From Branchinecta lynchi (Eukaryota > Arthropoda > Branchiopoda > Anostraca > Branchinectidae), in contig JAKZAP010000016.1 of assembly GCA_023053575.1 (NCBI GenBank), positions 15,828,030 through 15,892,029 on the forward strand: 64,000 nt of DNA. The letters are read 5' to 3'. A program made the translations under genes and the position numbers. Position 1 is the first letter of the stretch. Every line of letters begins with the position of its first letter. The notes beneath the pieces are model-generated. The model was not told the origin of the DNA, did no database searches, and worked only from the letters and a program-made list of their open reading frames with translations. This document shows, one piece after another, positions 1 to 10,999 of the stretch.

Positions 1-507
1 CGTCAACTCTCTTTGATTTTTGCCATACACCAGGACAAACTTACGACACAGCATTTGTCTAGTCTGATGTTAATGTCCGGAGGGCAAGAGATGCTTTTCT
101 TCGAGCCGGATAAGCAGTCATCGTTCCTGAACCTCACTCACAATGATGACATAACAATCATAGGCGTTCATAACAGTAATTCAACAATGCTAAAATGGGC
201 CATAGCCTTGTGGTAGCAATCACTTTTGTCCCTGCTAATCCAAGTGCCTCACTTCTGTAAAATTAAACAAGTGGCACACTCACCATGTCATTCCATAGAA
301 AAATAAACAACGACCGAAAACAAGTTTCGTTTTTGAGGGCCACGTCACTGGCCGCAAACTGGCACTTTAAAACATTGACGTCTCCATTCAAAACTTCAAC
401 ACCTTATTAATTTGCAACAACGGAAATGTCTCCGTACCATAACTAACACTGGGGTACAACTGCTGCACTTTGCTGCCAATAAAAAGTTCCACATGGGGTG
501 GGGGGGA
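1..507. other. No recognisable feature
   Basis: This is sequence 3' of the MBD5/6 stop codon and probably includes its 3' UTR. Only short frames without domains are present. A short G-rich run sits at 498-506. Confidence 0.5.
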
Positions 508-905
508 TCACGATCGAGCCTCGTCGAAACTATCACTTCGAACAGTCGCACTGGATTTGCCCAATTTGGGCACCACGTCAGACTTTTGAGTTCCCGCCAC
601 TGGCATCAGCAGTGGCATTGAATTGGCAGGTACAAGAACATACTGTCCAGGGGTTGACGTCACAAAGCAAGTCCTTCCGTCCGGTAGGAGCGCTAGTGTC
701 GGCCCCATTACCATTTGCGTCGGTTGCGCAATTGGCGTCTGGTTCTGGGGATCCTGGCGTTGCAGGATGGAAGCGACGGTTTGTGGAGGCGCTGCACGCC
801 GCCGGCGCTTTTTTGGTGATTTTGCGCCGGAACTGGAGCTGGGAAGGTTCATCGGGGAGACTGCCATGATCGGTGCGACGGGCATAATTGACTTTAAGTC
901 CGAAA
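508..905 (-). CDS. MBD5/6: MBD5/6-like, last coding exon (nuclear signal, C-terminus)
   Basis: After acceptor CTTATAG (minus strand, 907-906) the frame reads SDLKSIMPVAPIMAVSPMN, then a serine run and the basic block SPKKRRRRAAPP (likely nuclear localisation signal), TVASILQRQDP, and a Thr/Val/Leu-rich tail ending at TGA (510-508). The exon supplies 131 residues plus stop. The open frame continues upstream to 984, but that part lies 5' of the acceptor and is intronic. The C-terminal tail has no domain I recognise. No AATAAA is visible soon after the stop, so the true 3' end is uncertain. Confidence 0.82.
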
Positions 906-2482
906 CTATAAGAAAAATCAGACATTCAATAAAAAAGAGGGGGATCCACCTGGCTGATACCTGTTTGTTCTGTACTTCTCTCATGGCGGAATGCCACTGC
1001 TACTGCACGAGAATGATGGGGAAAGAAAAACTGATGCTAGGTTATTGTATCTGGTATTGATGCTAGGCCTTGTTGATACTGCCTTGTGTGCTTTAATGCT
1101 CAGTTATTCTTTTCCTGCATGGTCTCTAGACCAAGGAATTAAAGAAAAAACTTCAGTTCAGACGATGCCATTTTTGTTCAGTCGGCTCAGATAGGTTAAT
1201 TTCAACGGCCGTCTCAAATTTATTTTCCGATATCAACATCGATGTCGGAATTTAACCTTCAATATCTGAGACCGCTACCTGCAAAATTAAAAGAAACGTG
1301 CCAATAAATACAACTTTATGGTACGTGCAAAATAGTTCGGTTCTCGCAGTCGGATGCGGATTTCCTCTTTCGCTCCGAAATTTTGACGGATCGCACTTCT
1401 CTATAGTGACATGAACTACTAATGAGTGAGCACGTAAAAAATCACTAAAAAGCGATGGAGCCACTAACCTTGAGAAATCACTCCATTCTGAAGTTGTAGC
1501 CTGTTCTGCTGCTGGTCTCGCTGCACTATGGGTTGTTGCTGCTGTATTAAGAAGCTCTGTCCGTTCTGAAGCGACACTTGGTGGTACACTGTCGTAGTCT
1601 CAGGGGGTCGCTGCGGCTGTGGCTGGATCACGGGAGGGGGAGCAGGCCGGGGCCTGCAGGGTCGAATGGGGTTTGTCCAGGGAACAGATGCAACCTAGAA
1701 AGGCAAAAATAAGTGAAAGAAAACTTAAGAAATTGTCAGTATCCTACCTGCTCTGAGTATCATTTACAGCGTAGAATTCTGCTAGCTATTCTAAGCTATC
1801 ACAGCTGCCCCCCCCCCCTCTCCCCGATAGTTAGAATGGACTGCGACAAAGTCACTCACTACACATACCATACGTTCCAACCCTCTATGCTACCAATACT
1901 TTTAGCTAGGGTGAGTCAAATAGGGAAATTTCGGAAAATGCAAGTTGAAGTTGGTGACTAGACTAAACACTTTAACAGATAAAATATACTGATAACCACA
2001 GTATCAGTTATAATGTTCCGCCTTTAAGTGTATCGTAGCTTTCCCAATAGCCTTGCCCGGTTACCACTGTCGATCACGGGTTGGTGTAAGGCAACAAACA
2101 GGTATTTTTGCCTACGACGAGATTCAAATAATAATACTTTTTTTCATTCTACTAGTTTATACCGCTTGATCACGATGCTGGGCGGAGCTGTCGGCGTGAG
2201 ACTTTTTGTTTGTACAAGCTACGAGACCAAACGACAAGCGACCCTGAACAAATGTAAATCTGATCGTCGAGTCAACAAGTGAACGAAAAGGGCTAGGGAC
2301 CTGGCGTCCTAACTCAACTGAATAACGATTCAGCACAGAAAGTTAATAGAATCGTTTGTCACCTAAGGAGCCTGAAGGGATCAAAGAGAGAAGGTTGCAG
2401 TAATCAACTGTCTCAGAACATCCAAGCATTAACACTGAGTGGTGCGAGGTGTCGAAGTAAAAAATAATATAGGCACACTTAC
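906..2482 (-). other. MBD5/6 introns 4 and 3 (906-1468, 1695-2482)
   Basis: The intronic stretches flanking exon 4 hold a 10-bp poly-C run near 1809 and nothing else I recognise. No exon-like conserved frame was seen apart from exon 4. Confidence 0.6.
1469..1694 (-). CDS. MBD5/6: MBD5/6-like, coding exon 4 (Pro/Gln-rich)
   Basis: This 226-nt exon lies between acceptor CTTTCTAG (1696-1695) and donor CAAG|GTTAGT (1468-1463), open in the frame set by exon 3 (75 codons plus 1 nt). It begins VASVPWTNPIRPCRPRP, directly after the MBD as in MBD5/6 (the ..VPW segment), then becomes Pro- and Gln-rich (PPPVIQPQPQRPP, LIQQQQPIVQRDQQQN). Low-complexity Q/P regions are usual in this family and suggest a disordered, protein-binding linker. 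The 1-nt overhang joins TT of exon 5 to give Val. Confidence 0.88.
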
Positions 2483-2606
2483 TTGAGGATCGAAGGAGAA
2501 GACTTCCTCAATTTTCAGGGGACAGGGAAGACCACATTTGCAGGTGCCGCTGCGCCGCAGATACGCTGCCACAGCTGAGATCGAACTCAGAGATTCTTTA
2601 CCGGGA
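2483..2606 (-). CDS. MBD5/6: MBD5/6-like, coding exon 3 (core of MBD)
   Basis: This exon runs from acceptor TTTTCAG to donor GTAAGT and has 1 + 123 nt. It encodes PGKESLSSISAVAAYLRR, then SGTCKCGLPCPLKIEEVF and SFDPQ. The helix (SSISAVAAYL) and the cysteine-bearing GTCKCGLPCP turn with FSFDP are the hallmark of the MBD5/6 branch rather than MeCP2/MBD1-4. It ends in phase 0 and joins exon 4 cleanly. Known role of the family's MBD: docking to the PR-DUB complex and localisation to chromatin. This is the strongest single exon for the family call. Confidence 0.95.
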
Positions 2607-2809
2607 CTGAAAACAAACGGAAACTTAAACACTAACTTATAAATAAAACAAAACAACAGCTCATAAAAATCAATCGACAGAGTTGGATCGTCATGTAGTT
2701 AAGAACTAGTGCATATAACAGCAATGTATAACACATTTGGATAAACTTTAAAGATTCACAACTTTACAAATTAATCTATATCAATTTACTTTTTTTTAAT
2801 TTCAGCATG

Positions 2810-3530
2810 GAAATAAAGTGGTGTACGAAGCAGGGTTCGAAGGACTTGAGTACCTGTCGGGAATGACAATCTTGCAAGGGGCAACTTGGCAACAGACATG
2901 CTATTACTATGAACTGATAATGACTATTAGAACACCCATCTCGCACTTGGCGCAATGAATCCTTGCTCCTATTACGACGACTGTATTTGTATGTGAAGAA
3001 GCACCATCAACCTGATGTTATGGCGAGGGGTGTAGTAGGCCGGACAGATGGTAAATTTCCTTAGATATGGAATTCTTTACCACGATGGTCGCTATGACTA
3101 TTACCACAAATTTTCAGATCACGACGCCCATGCGATAAAAAGAGCCCGAGGTTTTCATCAGAAAGAAATGACTGGGCAAGCTTAAGACCAACTAAGTATT
3201 TCAAGGAGTTAACATTCTTGTATTCCCTGTTTAAAAAATTTGAGCAACATCCCACCAAACATATTTGTGCCAAACACAGGAAGAACCACCAGAGGCCACC
3301 CAAAAAAGCTGACGAAGAGGCCTGCACTGAAGCGGCATGCACAGAATTTCTTCACAAGTAGGTCGATCAACTTGTGGAACGCGCTAGCAGATTCCACCGT
3401 TACCTGCAAACAACAGCTCCAAACAACATTTGGACAAGGAGTGGTCAGGCAAACAGTGGAGATTCAACTGGAAACCTGAACAAGACAGCACCCATGAAGG
3501 CGTATATTAGGAGGAATCCTATTCGCCTGC
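2810..3530 (+). mobile_element. Non-LTR retrotransposon relic, RT C-terminal end
   Basis: Within intron 2 and antisense to the host gene, the frame from about 3240 reads PNIFVPNTGRTTRGHPKKLT...NFFTSRSINLWNALADSTV. The pattern 'TRGH.KKL' then 'FF..R..NLWN.LP' is the usual C-terminus of LINE-encoded endonuclease-reverse transcriptases. Frameshifts and stops upstream (2820-3240) mark a dead copy. The upstream boundary is approximate. Confidence 0.6.
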
Positions 3531-3539
3531 AATTGCAAA

Positions 3540-4440
3540 TTTGCAGGTAGATCCCCCACATTCAATTGCTAGTTCAAACCAGGACTCGGTACGAACTTGG
3601 GATGATCTAGTGGATACGGAACTAAATGTCTGGGCGATGTCAGAATAGCTCCCAGCAGGGAAATCAAAGATTAATTAACTAAAATAATAAAATATTCAGT
3701 TTGTGTATAAATGTATCTCTTTCCATAATTTGTTTTGCGAGTGGTAATGGTTTCTCCCCGATTTTTCTCCTTTAAAGTTTAACTGAACAAACAAAATATT
3801 TTTGTGTCGTTTAACTGAATACGCTAAATTATTTAGATTCTGCAAAGGGACTTTTTTTTATTTCCACTATCTGCTCTAGTTATGACGTTCAGAATATCTC
3901 CGGCCGTCCCCACAGCGTAAATTCTACTATGACGCGGGAAATGTTAATCTTTTTCAGTGGGCAGTGGTGAGACCTGTGAATCTTGCTTAGTGCCTGAACA
4001 AAAAAAAAATCACAAATCTTTCTCGTAAGGCATACAACAAAAATACAAGCGCATACAGGTACAAGAAATCCCACAGAAGTTCCCACTATTTGAAAATCGA
4101 TTATGCGTGAATAGCGGAACAAAGACGTAACAGATTTTCAGCGGTTCTTCAAGCCAATTCAAGTAAATGAGTGATCAGTAACTAGACTGTCGTATCCCAG
4201 CCCTTTTCGGTTAAACTTTGAGGAATATAATTGCGGGTTTGTATAACAAATAGGCAGGCAGGAGACAGTTGTTCCTTTCACTATCGGTTCTGGCTGTTAT
4301 CCTTCAAGCTTTTGTGTGTGCCAATGAGATTCGACAGAAAAGACCAGAATATGGTTATCGACACTGCTGGAATGGTGGCATCACTGTCTCATAATATAGT
4401 AACTTGAACAAGTTTTTTTTTTTTTTTACAAAAATTCAAC
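3540..4440. other. Intronic stretch without identified feature
   Basis: AT-rich intron sequence with homopolymer T/A runs. I found no domain-bearing frame, inverted repeat or tandem repeat. Confidence 0.4.
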
Positions 4441-4450
4441 GAAGAAACCA

Positions 4451-4617
4451 ACGAAAATGTTTTTTTTATAGGCCAACGAATATACTGAAAGGCCTCGTTT
4501 TGGCCTTTTTTCTCGAAATATTCTGTCTGCGCTGAAGAAGGGAGGCGGTTGTCCTCCTGAAGTATTCGCCTTTTATTTCGGTATATTCGTTGGCTTATAA
4601 AAAAAAAACATTTTCGT
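4451..4617. mobile_element. Foldback MITE, about 167 bp
   Basis: The left arm runs ACGAAAATG, T-run, ATAGGCCAACGAATATAC. The right arm is its reverse complement, GTATATTCGTTGGCTTAT, A-run, CATTTTCGT. The centre has a second short inverted pair (AAGGCC/GGCC, AGGAGG/CCTCCT). It is non-coding. The central text resembles that of the foldback at 8209-8565, so the two are probably one family. Confidence 0.7.
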
Positions 4618-5140
4618 TTAATTTGTGTGTCCAATGTGGTTTACGAAATAGTCCTGGTCCTGTTTTTCGATCGGAAGTGCACCTTATTCAGCGAAGTAGC
4701 TGATCCTAGTCGGGGATTGAGGGGGTCGGGGGTCATGGAAATTTCTCGGCAAAAACAGATTGTCCAAATTTTGTACTTATGTAATTGCCTAAAGCAGTAA
4801 AGAGTTTTTCTGGAACAACCTGACTGACATAGACAAGAAATGAGCTACTTCTGTAAAACGTCAAACTATAGCCTACACACAAGTCTTTTATTAACTGTTA
4901 TTTTTTTCGTTAATATTTTATTTGTATGCAGCCCCTAGCTTTAGAATTTTTTTTTTACCGCTTTAAGTTTCCGAGCAATTACTCAAACGGACAAAACTCA
5001 TAGAAACAAACAGAAAATATGGACTAACCGCATCGCACATATTTGTTTTCTGGTAGCCGCAATCACAAAACCGCAAGAATTGTCACCAATTTAAATATAA
5101 TTTAAGTGAAATCAGAAATTTTTGACAGAAGTTATGCACT
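4618..5140. other. Intronic stretch without identified feature
   Basis: No coding exon, inverted repeat or known repeat was recognised here. Confidence 0.4.
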
Positions 5141-5141
5141 T

Positions 5142-5523
5142 TCAACTTTCAAGCATAGGGTAGCCAAATTGTGAAACATATGCAGGGAATGGACAGTATG
5201 CTCGAGGACTTTCACCTCGTACGAGAACAGCCTTCGCACACTCGGGCTCAATCCCATACTGTGCCCTCCTTGAACAGTTTGTCTTAGATTCCCTTGCTAG
5301 TCGTCGACAAAAGCTGTCGCTTGATTTTAGTACGGGCTTGCTGAACAGTACATCCCATCGATCCATACTGCCCCCTGATTTCAAGCCACATCGAGAAAGA
5401 CCCGCAAGAGCAGTGGCAGAAGCTGTACCTCTCATACAGCCTACTCAGGTGTCTCGAAACCTATATCTGAAAAGCTTTATTCCCTCCTTTGTCAAGATTT
5501 TTAAGGCCAGTGCTAGTAAGTAA
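5142..5523 (+). mobile_element. CR1-like LINE relic, RT C-terminus
   Basis: The frame from 5281 reads LDSLASRRQKLSLDFSTGLL, then HRSILPPDFKPHRERPARAV, and ends LKSFIPSFVKIF. The order 'L.SL..RR..L.L.F' , 'LPPDF.P' , 'FIPSFV...' matches the C-terminal tail of the CR1-like element at 61159-62178. Upstream frames are broken. It sits in MBD5/6 intron 2, antisense to the gene. Confidence 0.7.
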
Positions 5524-5699
5524 TTGTGTACCTGAGCTTAACTCTTTTTATTAAATGTATTTGACGATTATTGTTATTTTAAATTAATTCGCAAGTGTTG
5601 ACTGTAAATTGTATATATATCTTTTATTGACGACCAAATGAATATTCGGCTTGTCCGCTGCACGTTTTAGAAATAAATTGAAAGTCACTATCTGAACGA

Positions 5700-5910
5700 A
5701 GGCATGAAGCAGTTATGACGTTTGGGAACCAGTGTCTTGCTTCCGAAAGGCACAGGCAGACCCTACCCCACTTTGCGGCGCCCTCTGTCGATGGTCCCGT
5801 GACAAGAACAGCCTCAAAAGTCACCCTAAAGCAACCACCGGCAAACTCCAACGAGCGATACAATTCATCTTTTGTCCCCTACTTTGTTCAGCACTACAAT
5901 GCCAGATAAT
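5700..5910 (+). mobile_element. CR1-like LINE relic, extreme C-terminus
   Basis: The frame ends SNERYNSSFVPYFVQHYNAR then TAA, the same 'RY..SFVPYFV..YN' terminus as in the CR1-like copies at 5.1-5.5 kb and 61.1-62.2 kb. Only about 65 codons are readable. A poly-T run follows. Confidence 0.6.
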
Positions 5911-6038
5911 GTGCGTCTTGTTTTGTGTGTGTGCTCATTTTAACTTTTTTTTTTTTTTAAACTATGTCTTGACAATGCCACTGGTATTTTGTAAAATATT
6001 CTGGCAAATTACAACGAATGATTGATTGAAGAGCTTAC

Positions 6039-6102
6039 CTAGAGTAGACGACATGGCTACCTTGAACGGTCCTAGTCCATCCATTTGGCACTGGGATTAG
6101 AC
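6039..6102 (-). CDS. MBD5/6: MBD5/6-like, coding exon 2 (first half of MBD)
   Basis: This 64-nt exon lies between acceptor ...TTTTAG (minus strand, 6104-6103) and donor GTAAGC (6038-6033). It reads LIPVPNGWTRTVQGSHVVYS with 2 nt borrowed on the left and 2 nt passed on at the right. The VPxGW opening, followed by a short turn and VVYxSP, is the first beta-strand pair of an MBD. It is too short to be found by length alone; recognition rests on the motif, on both splice sites, and on perfect phase agreement with exons 1 and 3 (the AG plus T junction gives Ser). Confidence 0.88.
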
Positions 6103-6827
6103 CTAAAACGAAATCATCATCTTCTGCATTAACTGGAAGGATAATGACAAATAGTTACGACCACAGCCTAGTGCTGAAGAGTCTGATAACAGTCAGGAAG
6201 TATACATTAATGGGCCTACTGTTAATTATAAGTATGCCTTTCATGAAATCATTAGCAGAAAATCTGTCAATTGGCAAATACTGTTAATGTTACGTTACCT
6301 TATGCGGGGACAACAAGACTAAAGATCCTTTGGAATCGCAAAAACTTAAAGGACCCCTCTTGCTTATTCTGCCTTTATAGTATACTTAGCTCCCATATGG
6401 AATTATAAGCTTCTAAAATCCCCAGCTTTCTCCATTGTTTCGTTTCGTAATTACGAATTTTTAGCGCTTTTTCGGCCTTTCCGAGTTTTCCCGTCACCCA
6501 ACGAAAAGTTTGTCGTAACTTTCAATGTACGCTGACAACTCTTTCACATATAAGTATGTGATACTCCCCTCTTTATTACTTCTTTTATTTGCTTAGTTTT
6601 CCCACTTCTTAACCAAGGCATGGTTCAGTTTTCAAATGTTTTGCACCCAGCCGCCGCGTCGGAGAGCAGGAAGGCTGGATATACTCGACAGGCGCTAACA
6701 AGAGAATCGCTTGTTTTAGGTGGGAAGTAATGGTATTTCCAAAAGAGTTTTTTCTCATTCATTTCATAGGAAAAAGATCGTTTTTAGTAAGAGTTGTGCT
6801 TTAATATTTATAAGACTTCGTGATCCA
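6103..6827. other. MBD5/6 intron 1, part without identified feature
   Basis: Sequence between exon 2 and the Helentron-like element. No coding or repeat signature was seen. Confidence 0.4.
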
Positions 6828-7625
6828 GACAATCGGGTCTTGTAGATCTCCGGTCTTCGCCAGACTTCTTTTAACATGTTACTAGCCATAGTCAAGCGAT
6901 TGAATGTTGAAACACTAAATGATACCGTTTTGGTGGGTTTTTTTTACCAACTATGCCTAAATAACTAATCACATGAGAAAACCAGCATGGGTGTTTACCC
7001 CTATATCTGATATCTAATCGACTACAGACAAGTCTATTTCTTTGACCAAAATTTCTCGCTGCAGCTGTATTCTAGGCGAAATGCATGACCTTATATAGCA
7101 ACTACTTCTTTGGGTTTGAAAACTTCCTGGCGGATATCCGGCTTCAGCCGGATTCCGGGTGAACTACTTGTCCGGCAAGAAATTAAGGTACAAAACTAAT
7201 TCAGCATGTCACATTACCCTACGTCGAACGTCTAATCAACTTCAGATAAAACTTTTACTTTTAAGAAATTTTCCGGCTTTGGCCGGATTCTGAGTTAACT
7301 ACTTGTCCGGCGAGAAAATAAATTTCATACTCGGATTCAGCATGTCTCTTTACCCTAAATCGACTGTCTCATTAGATTTAAAAAATGTTTTTCCGACCCT
7401 TAATTTGAAACCCCCTCCCCCCCCACTAAATATAGAGATACAGAGCCGATCTACGAACCTGACCTGTACTTTGACCCAAATAATCCTCATACCAAGTTTG
7501 AACAAGATATATCAACCACTTCGAGAGCTATCATCCTAACAGACGGACAGACAGACAGAAAGACGGACGGACAAACTTTACGAAGTCACAGGTGCCCGTG
7601 CATTTTGGGATTCCAAAAAGGGAAA
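6828..7625 (+). mobile_element. Helentron/DINE-like element, family A copy 1
   Basis: It starts with a GATCCAGACAATCGGGTC-type block (6830 on), then two core repeats about 135 bp apart (CCGGATTC at 7148 and 7283), each containing 'ACTACTTGTCCGGC.AGAAA'. After a C-rich spacer comes a (GACA/GACG)n microsatellite at 7541-7574, and the end reads TTTTGGGATTCCAAAA at about 7601-7616. Non-coding. Architecture known for DINE-1, mini-me and pearl elements (Helentron-associated, non-autonomous rolling-circle): flank, tandem core, GTCY microsatellite, flank. Confidence 0.75.
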
Positions 7626-8205
7626 GTTAACCAAGAAGCCACGTAGCTCGATACACATGTCATCTAGAAAATGTAACACAATACATCATGATACATTTTA
7701 GAAGACGAGTTTGCAGCATTGCGGCCAGACCAAAATAACACCAAGGAGTAGCGCCAAGACCTATGCTTTCCATGCTTTGCAAACAGGCCATACCGCCATT
7801 TAAAGCGAGATAAACTTGACGGTTTAGAAATTTTTAGGAAAGCAAAGGTGCGGTCTGTAGACACTAAGGAAACAATGGAGGCTTTACCATTTTTTGCTAT
7901 GTTTAGAATATGAAGTTATCGGTGCCAGCGCTGGTGAACGACTAAATAAGTTTCAGTAGGGACGTACTCCATCGATAGTGGTGGTCGTATCACTGCTATT
8001 CGAGTTGCGACCATTCAGTAAGAGTAACAAGTTCCATGGACTTCACGTAACAGTATTGCACTGCTGAAAAGGGACAGTATGACTTATGTAACCTCCACGA
8101 GAATTCGCGTAACTGCCATGTGAAACAAACTAGGTGAAGCTAGTGCGGTAGTATTTCATTACATCAATGACTTCATTTTCGTACCTGACTGTTTGCTAAG
8201 ATATA
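7626..8205. other. Intronic stretch without identified feature
   Basis: No exon, RNA or repeat was recognised here. Confidence 0.4.
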
Positions 8206-8208
8206 ATG

Positions 8209-8565
8209 AAAAAAAAAGAAAGAAAGGAAAACAGGCGAAAATGGGGTTTTTAAATCCCAATTGCTAGTACTCACTTGCTAGAACTGATCGAGAACAGTCT
8301 TGTATTTGTTATTCGCAGGTACTGGTGAGTGTCTGGTTGTTTTATTTAGGCTTTTGAATTCTTCCAATTTTGGTTTTCATTTTCGTTTGGTAGTTGGTTT
8401 CCCACTTTGTTTTGGTTTTCTCGTCTGTCAATCTTCATCCATGTTTTGGTGTTTTTCCTCGAAATTTTCCGTCTGCGCCTCCCGAAATATTCGCTTTTTA
8501 TTTCAGTATTTTCGCTGCCCTTTAAAACCCCATTTTCGACCGTGTTTCTCTTCTTTTTTTTTTCG
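8209..8565. mobile_element. Foldback MITE, about 350 bp
   Basis: The outer arms are A-rich/T-rich and run into CGAAAATGGGGTTTTTAAA (8236 on) and its complement TTTAAAACCCCATTTTCG (8521-8538). The right part (CTCGAAATTTTCCGTCTGCG, ATTCGCTTTTTATTTC) is related to the middle of the 4451-4617 foldback. Frames here are low complexity. Confidence 0.65.
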
Positions 8566-8726
8566 TGGTAAAAAGGCCTGATTCGATGCAATCTTTGCCT
8601 TCCCTTTCAACAGGGGGGATCGCTGCTGAACGGTAGATTGAAATGGGGAGGCACTGAGGCAAAATCACCCATCGCGAGATAGGACTTAACATCTAGCGGA
8701 GCCACAGAGGCGAAAATCCCCTCTAT

Positions 8727-9128
8727 AGGCGTATTCTCGCCGTTCCCTGAGGACTCCTCGGGGAATCGAAAGGAACGGCGAGAATAGAGGGAGTCACTCC
8801 ACGCGGACTCCGCGTACAGAAACAGCGAGAACACGGGGAGGATTTTATTCGAAAAAGTATTATGCAGTTGACGAAATTAGTCAGGATCCACTTTATTTTT
8901 GGTTTTGTTTATTCTGACTGTTTTTAATTAATTTTACATTGCACCAACACCAGCAAAAATTGATTCCCCTCCGAATCTGAAAGGGAGTCCTTATTGATGA
9001 TGGTGATCATTATCGGAGCATTCCCCGTCCATGGGGACTCGCGAGAATACGGGGAGTGAGTCCCCGGGACAAACAAAAACGCGGGGACTCCTCAAGTGGA
9101 GTCCTCGGGGAACGGCGAGAATACACCT
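8727..9128. mobile_element. TIR element with TAT target duplication, 402 bp
   Basis: The termini are AGGCGTATTCTCGCCGTTCC and the complement of GGGGAACGGCGAGAATACAC-CT. The flanks on both sides are TAT (8724-8726 and 9129-9131), compatible with a 3-bp target duplication as made by PIF/Harbinger-type transposases. Inner inverted copies of the same GGCGAGAATA motif occur at 8749-8785 and 9040-9060. Non-coding. A second copy lies at 17019-17395. Confidence 0.75.
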
Positions 9129-9209
9129 TATGTCTTTCTTCAGGTAATTTCGCTGTGCTAGATCATGAAGACACTGTTAGGAAAATCCATGATAACTGGC
9201 CATGTGTGA

Positions 9210-9600
9210 CATTTGGTTGGTCATTAACAAATTAAGTATTGATAAGATAACAAAAGTGATTTTATTCATAGTGCGGAAAATACAATATACGTAAAAAGAA
9301 TTCGCATTTCCCCTTGGAGATTTAGATTTTGGTTAAGCAATATATCCGCAACAGGATGTGTGCAAAACCGACATGAATTGTGGTAGTGGAGAAGCAAGGA
9401 ACGAAAGAGCGGTTTTGAAGCAGATGAGATTGAGGCAAGAATTTGACAAGAATTAGAGTGAAGCCAAGCCAAACCAATTGGAATTCCTTTGATATTTTAT
9501 GAGCTGAAAGATTAATATAGCAAGCTAAATCCAACCACAACACGAAAGACTCGATCCTTATACGTCTTCGAAGAGCTGAGTAATTATTCGTCTGTATGGG
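9210..9600 (+). repeat. Interspersed repeat family C, copy 1
   Basis: It shares long diverged segments with 47325-47930 (same strand), including GGTTGGTCATTAA, TTTCCCCTTGGA, GAAGCCAAGCCAAACCA and ACGAAAGACT...TACGTCTTCG. No terminal repeat or protein domain was identified, so the class is unknown. Confidence 0.55.
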
Positions 9601-9722
9601 AATGTCGCACAGGGAGTACTTTCAATAGTTTAGTATGGTTTCAGGTTTAGATTATGTCATTGTAACATATGTATATTTGGTTCTATTGTTTTACAATTTA
9701 CCATGGCTTTAGTGTAATAAAT
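9601..9722 (+). mobile_element. Probable LINE 3' end
   Basis: The segment TTACCATGGCTTTAGTGTAATAAAT closely resembles TTACCATGGCCTCTGTGC...AATAAAT at 27277-27305, which follows a LINE C-terminal zinc-knuckle frame. Only the 3' UTR/tail is present. Confidence 0.4.
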
Positions 9723-9739
9723 TACTACAAACATCAATT

Positions 9740-10270
9740 CATATCGTGCCGTTCAGCAGTGCAACACTACTCCTCAAGCCCTGTTTAAAGAGAAGATGAA
9801 ATGGTACCTTCCTCTATCTCAATACGTTGTCATCTAGATGGCATCATCCAGTGCCATTCTCGCGTGGATGGCATCTTCTGAAGAGCTCAACAGCCATTCA
9901 TGGGAAAACATCCCCGTAGGTGTTTTAGAGTAAAGAATGAAGTGGTTCACACAAACCGAAAGTTGCCTTGAAGTGTCAACTTCAGACTAGACCTTGTTTA
10001 ATTCAAATAACACATTTTTATCATTTTAACACTGTGTCAACGCTCATAATTTTTTAGGAATATATTTGGTTAGGACCACAACTCTCCTTACAGCAAATCC
10101 GATATGGCTGCTTCATTTTACTGTTACGTTGTTTTGTTTTTACTCTGCTATAAATCAAATGGTCATAAAATAAGTAAATAAATAACAGAAATTTGTTAAT
10201 CAATTTGTCAATGGTCAATTTTTTTAAACCAACTTTATCACTCACTGTGTGTGAAGTATCCACTTTTTCC
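9740..10270. other. Intronic stretch without identified feature
   Basis: AT-rich. The minus-strand frame at 10054-10287 is low complexity with no domain. Confidence 0.35.
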
Positions 10271-10272
10271 AT

Positions 10273-10515
10273 TTGCGTTCCATCCACCTACACATTCATT
10301 CCGGGAATGGTGGATTACGGGCGTGCCCTGAGTCGGCTGATATGACCAAGTTCCACCCGAAGCTTGCCCTTGTGGAGGGTTTGGAGGTCCGCTGGGCCAC
10401 ACTGTGTGTTGGATTTGCCACTGACCCTGTTGCTGAACAGCTATGCGAAAGAGAAAAGGTCAAAAGCATGTTTCAGTTTCAGTTTATTCACACAAATAAA
10501 AAACACCATTAACTT
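10273..10515 (+). mobile_element. Possible LINE 3' end
   Basis: A GC-richer block (10300-10460) is followed by TTTCAGTTTCAGTTTATTCA and an A-rich run. This TTCAGTTTCAGTTTATT-type end is common at LINE 3' termini. No RT motif is readable, so the call rests on the tail only. Confidence 0.3.
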
Positions 10516-10654
10516 TTCATGGCCCCACCATAAGGCCTAACATAAGGTATGGCAATGGGCGTGGCTTATTCTTTATTCATATAGTCTTAAGGGAAACAAA
10601 CCAAAGAAATCAAAAAAAGAAAGAAAAAGAAGGAGAGAAAAAGGAAAAAGAAGA

Positions 10655-10990
10655 ATGAAGACATAACAAACTGACAAGAGAAATCCACTAACGAACGATC
10701 TTCCATCAACAAAACGCCCTTGCCCCCCCCCCCCGAAAAAAAGGAAAAAAAAAGAAAGGAAATTATATTTTGGAACATTACGCTTTCGATAAGAAAAAAG
10801 ACTTGGCCTGTGACTTGAAAGTAGACGAATGAAGACATAACAAACTGACAAGAGAAATCCACTAACGAACGGTCTTTCATGAACAAAGCGCCTTTGCTCC
10901 CCCCCCCTCCAAAAAAAAAAGGAAGGAAAAAAGAAAGGAAATTATGTTTTGTAACATTACGTTTTCGATAAGAAAAAATACATGTTTTAG
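10655..10990. repeat. Tandem duplication, two units of about 174 bp
   Basis: ATGAAGACATAACAAACTGA begins at about 10655 and again at 10829. Each unit continues through GAGAAATCCACTAACGAACG, a poly-C run (10725 on; 10897 on), an A/G run and ATTACG(C/T)TTTCGATAAGAAAAA. The mutual divergence is a few percent. Confidence 0.8.
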
Positions 10991-10999
10991 GAATTATAA

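Noticed and set aside
906..984. N-terminal extension of the last MBD5/6 exon frame
   Set aside because: It lies upstream of acceptor TTATAG; the phase of exon 4 demands splicing at 905, so this part is intron.
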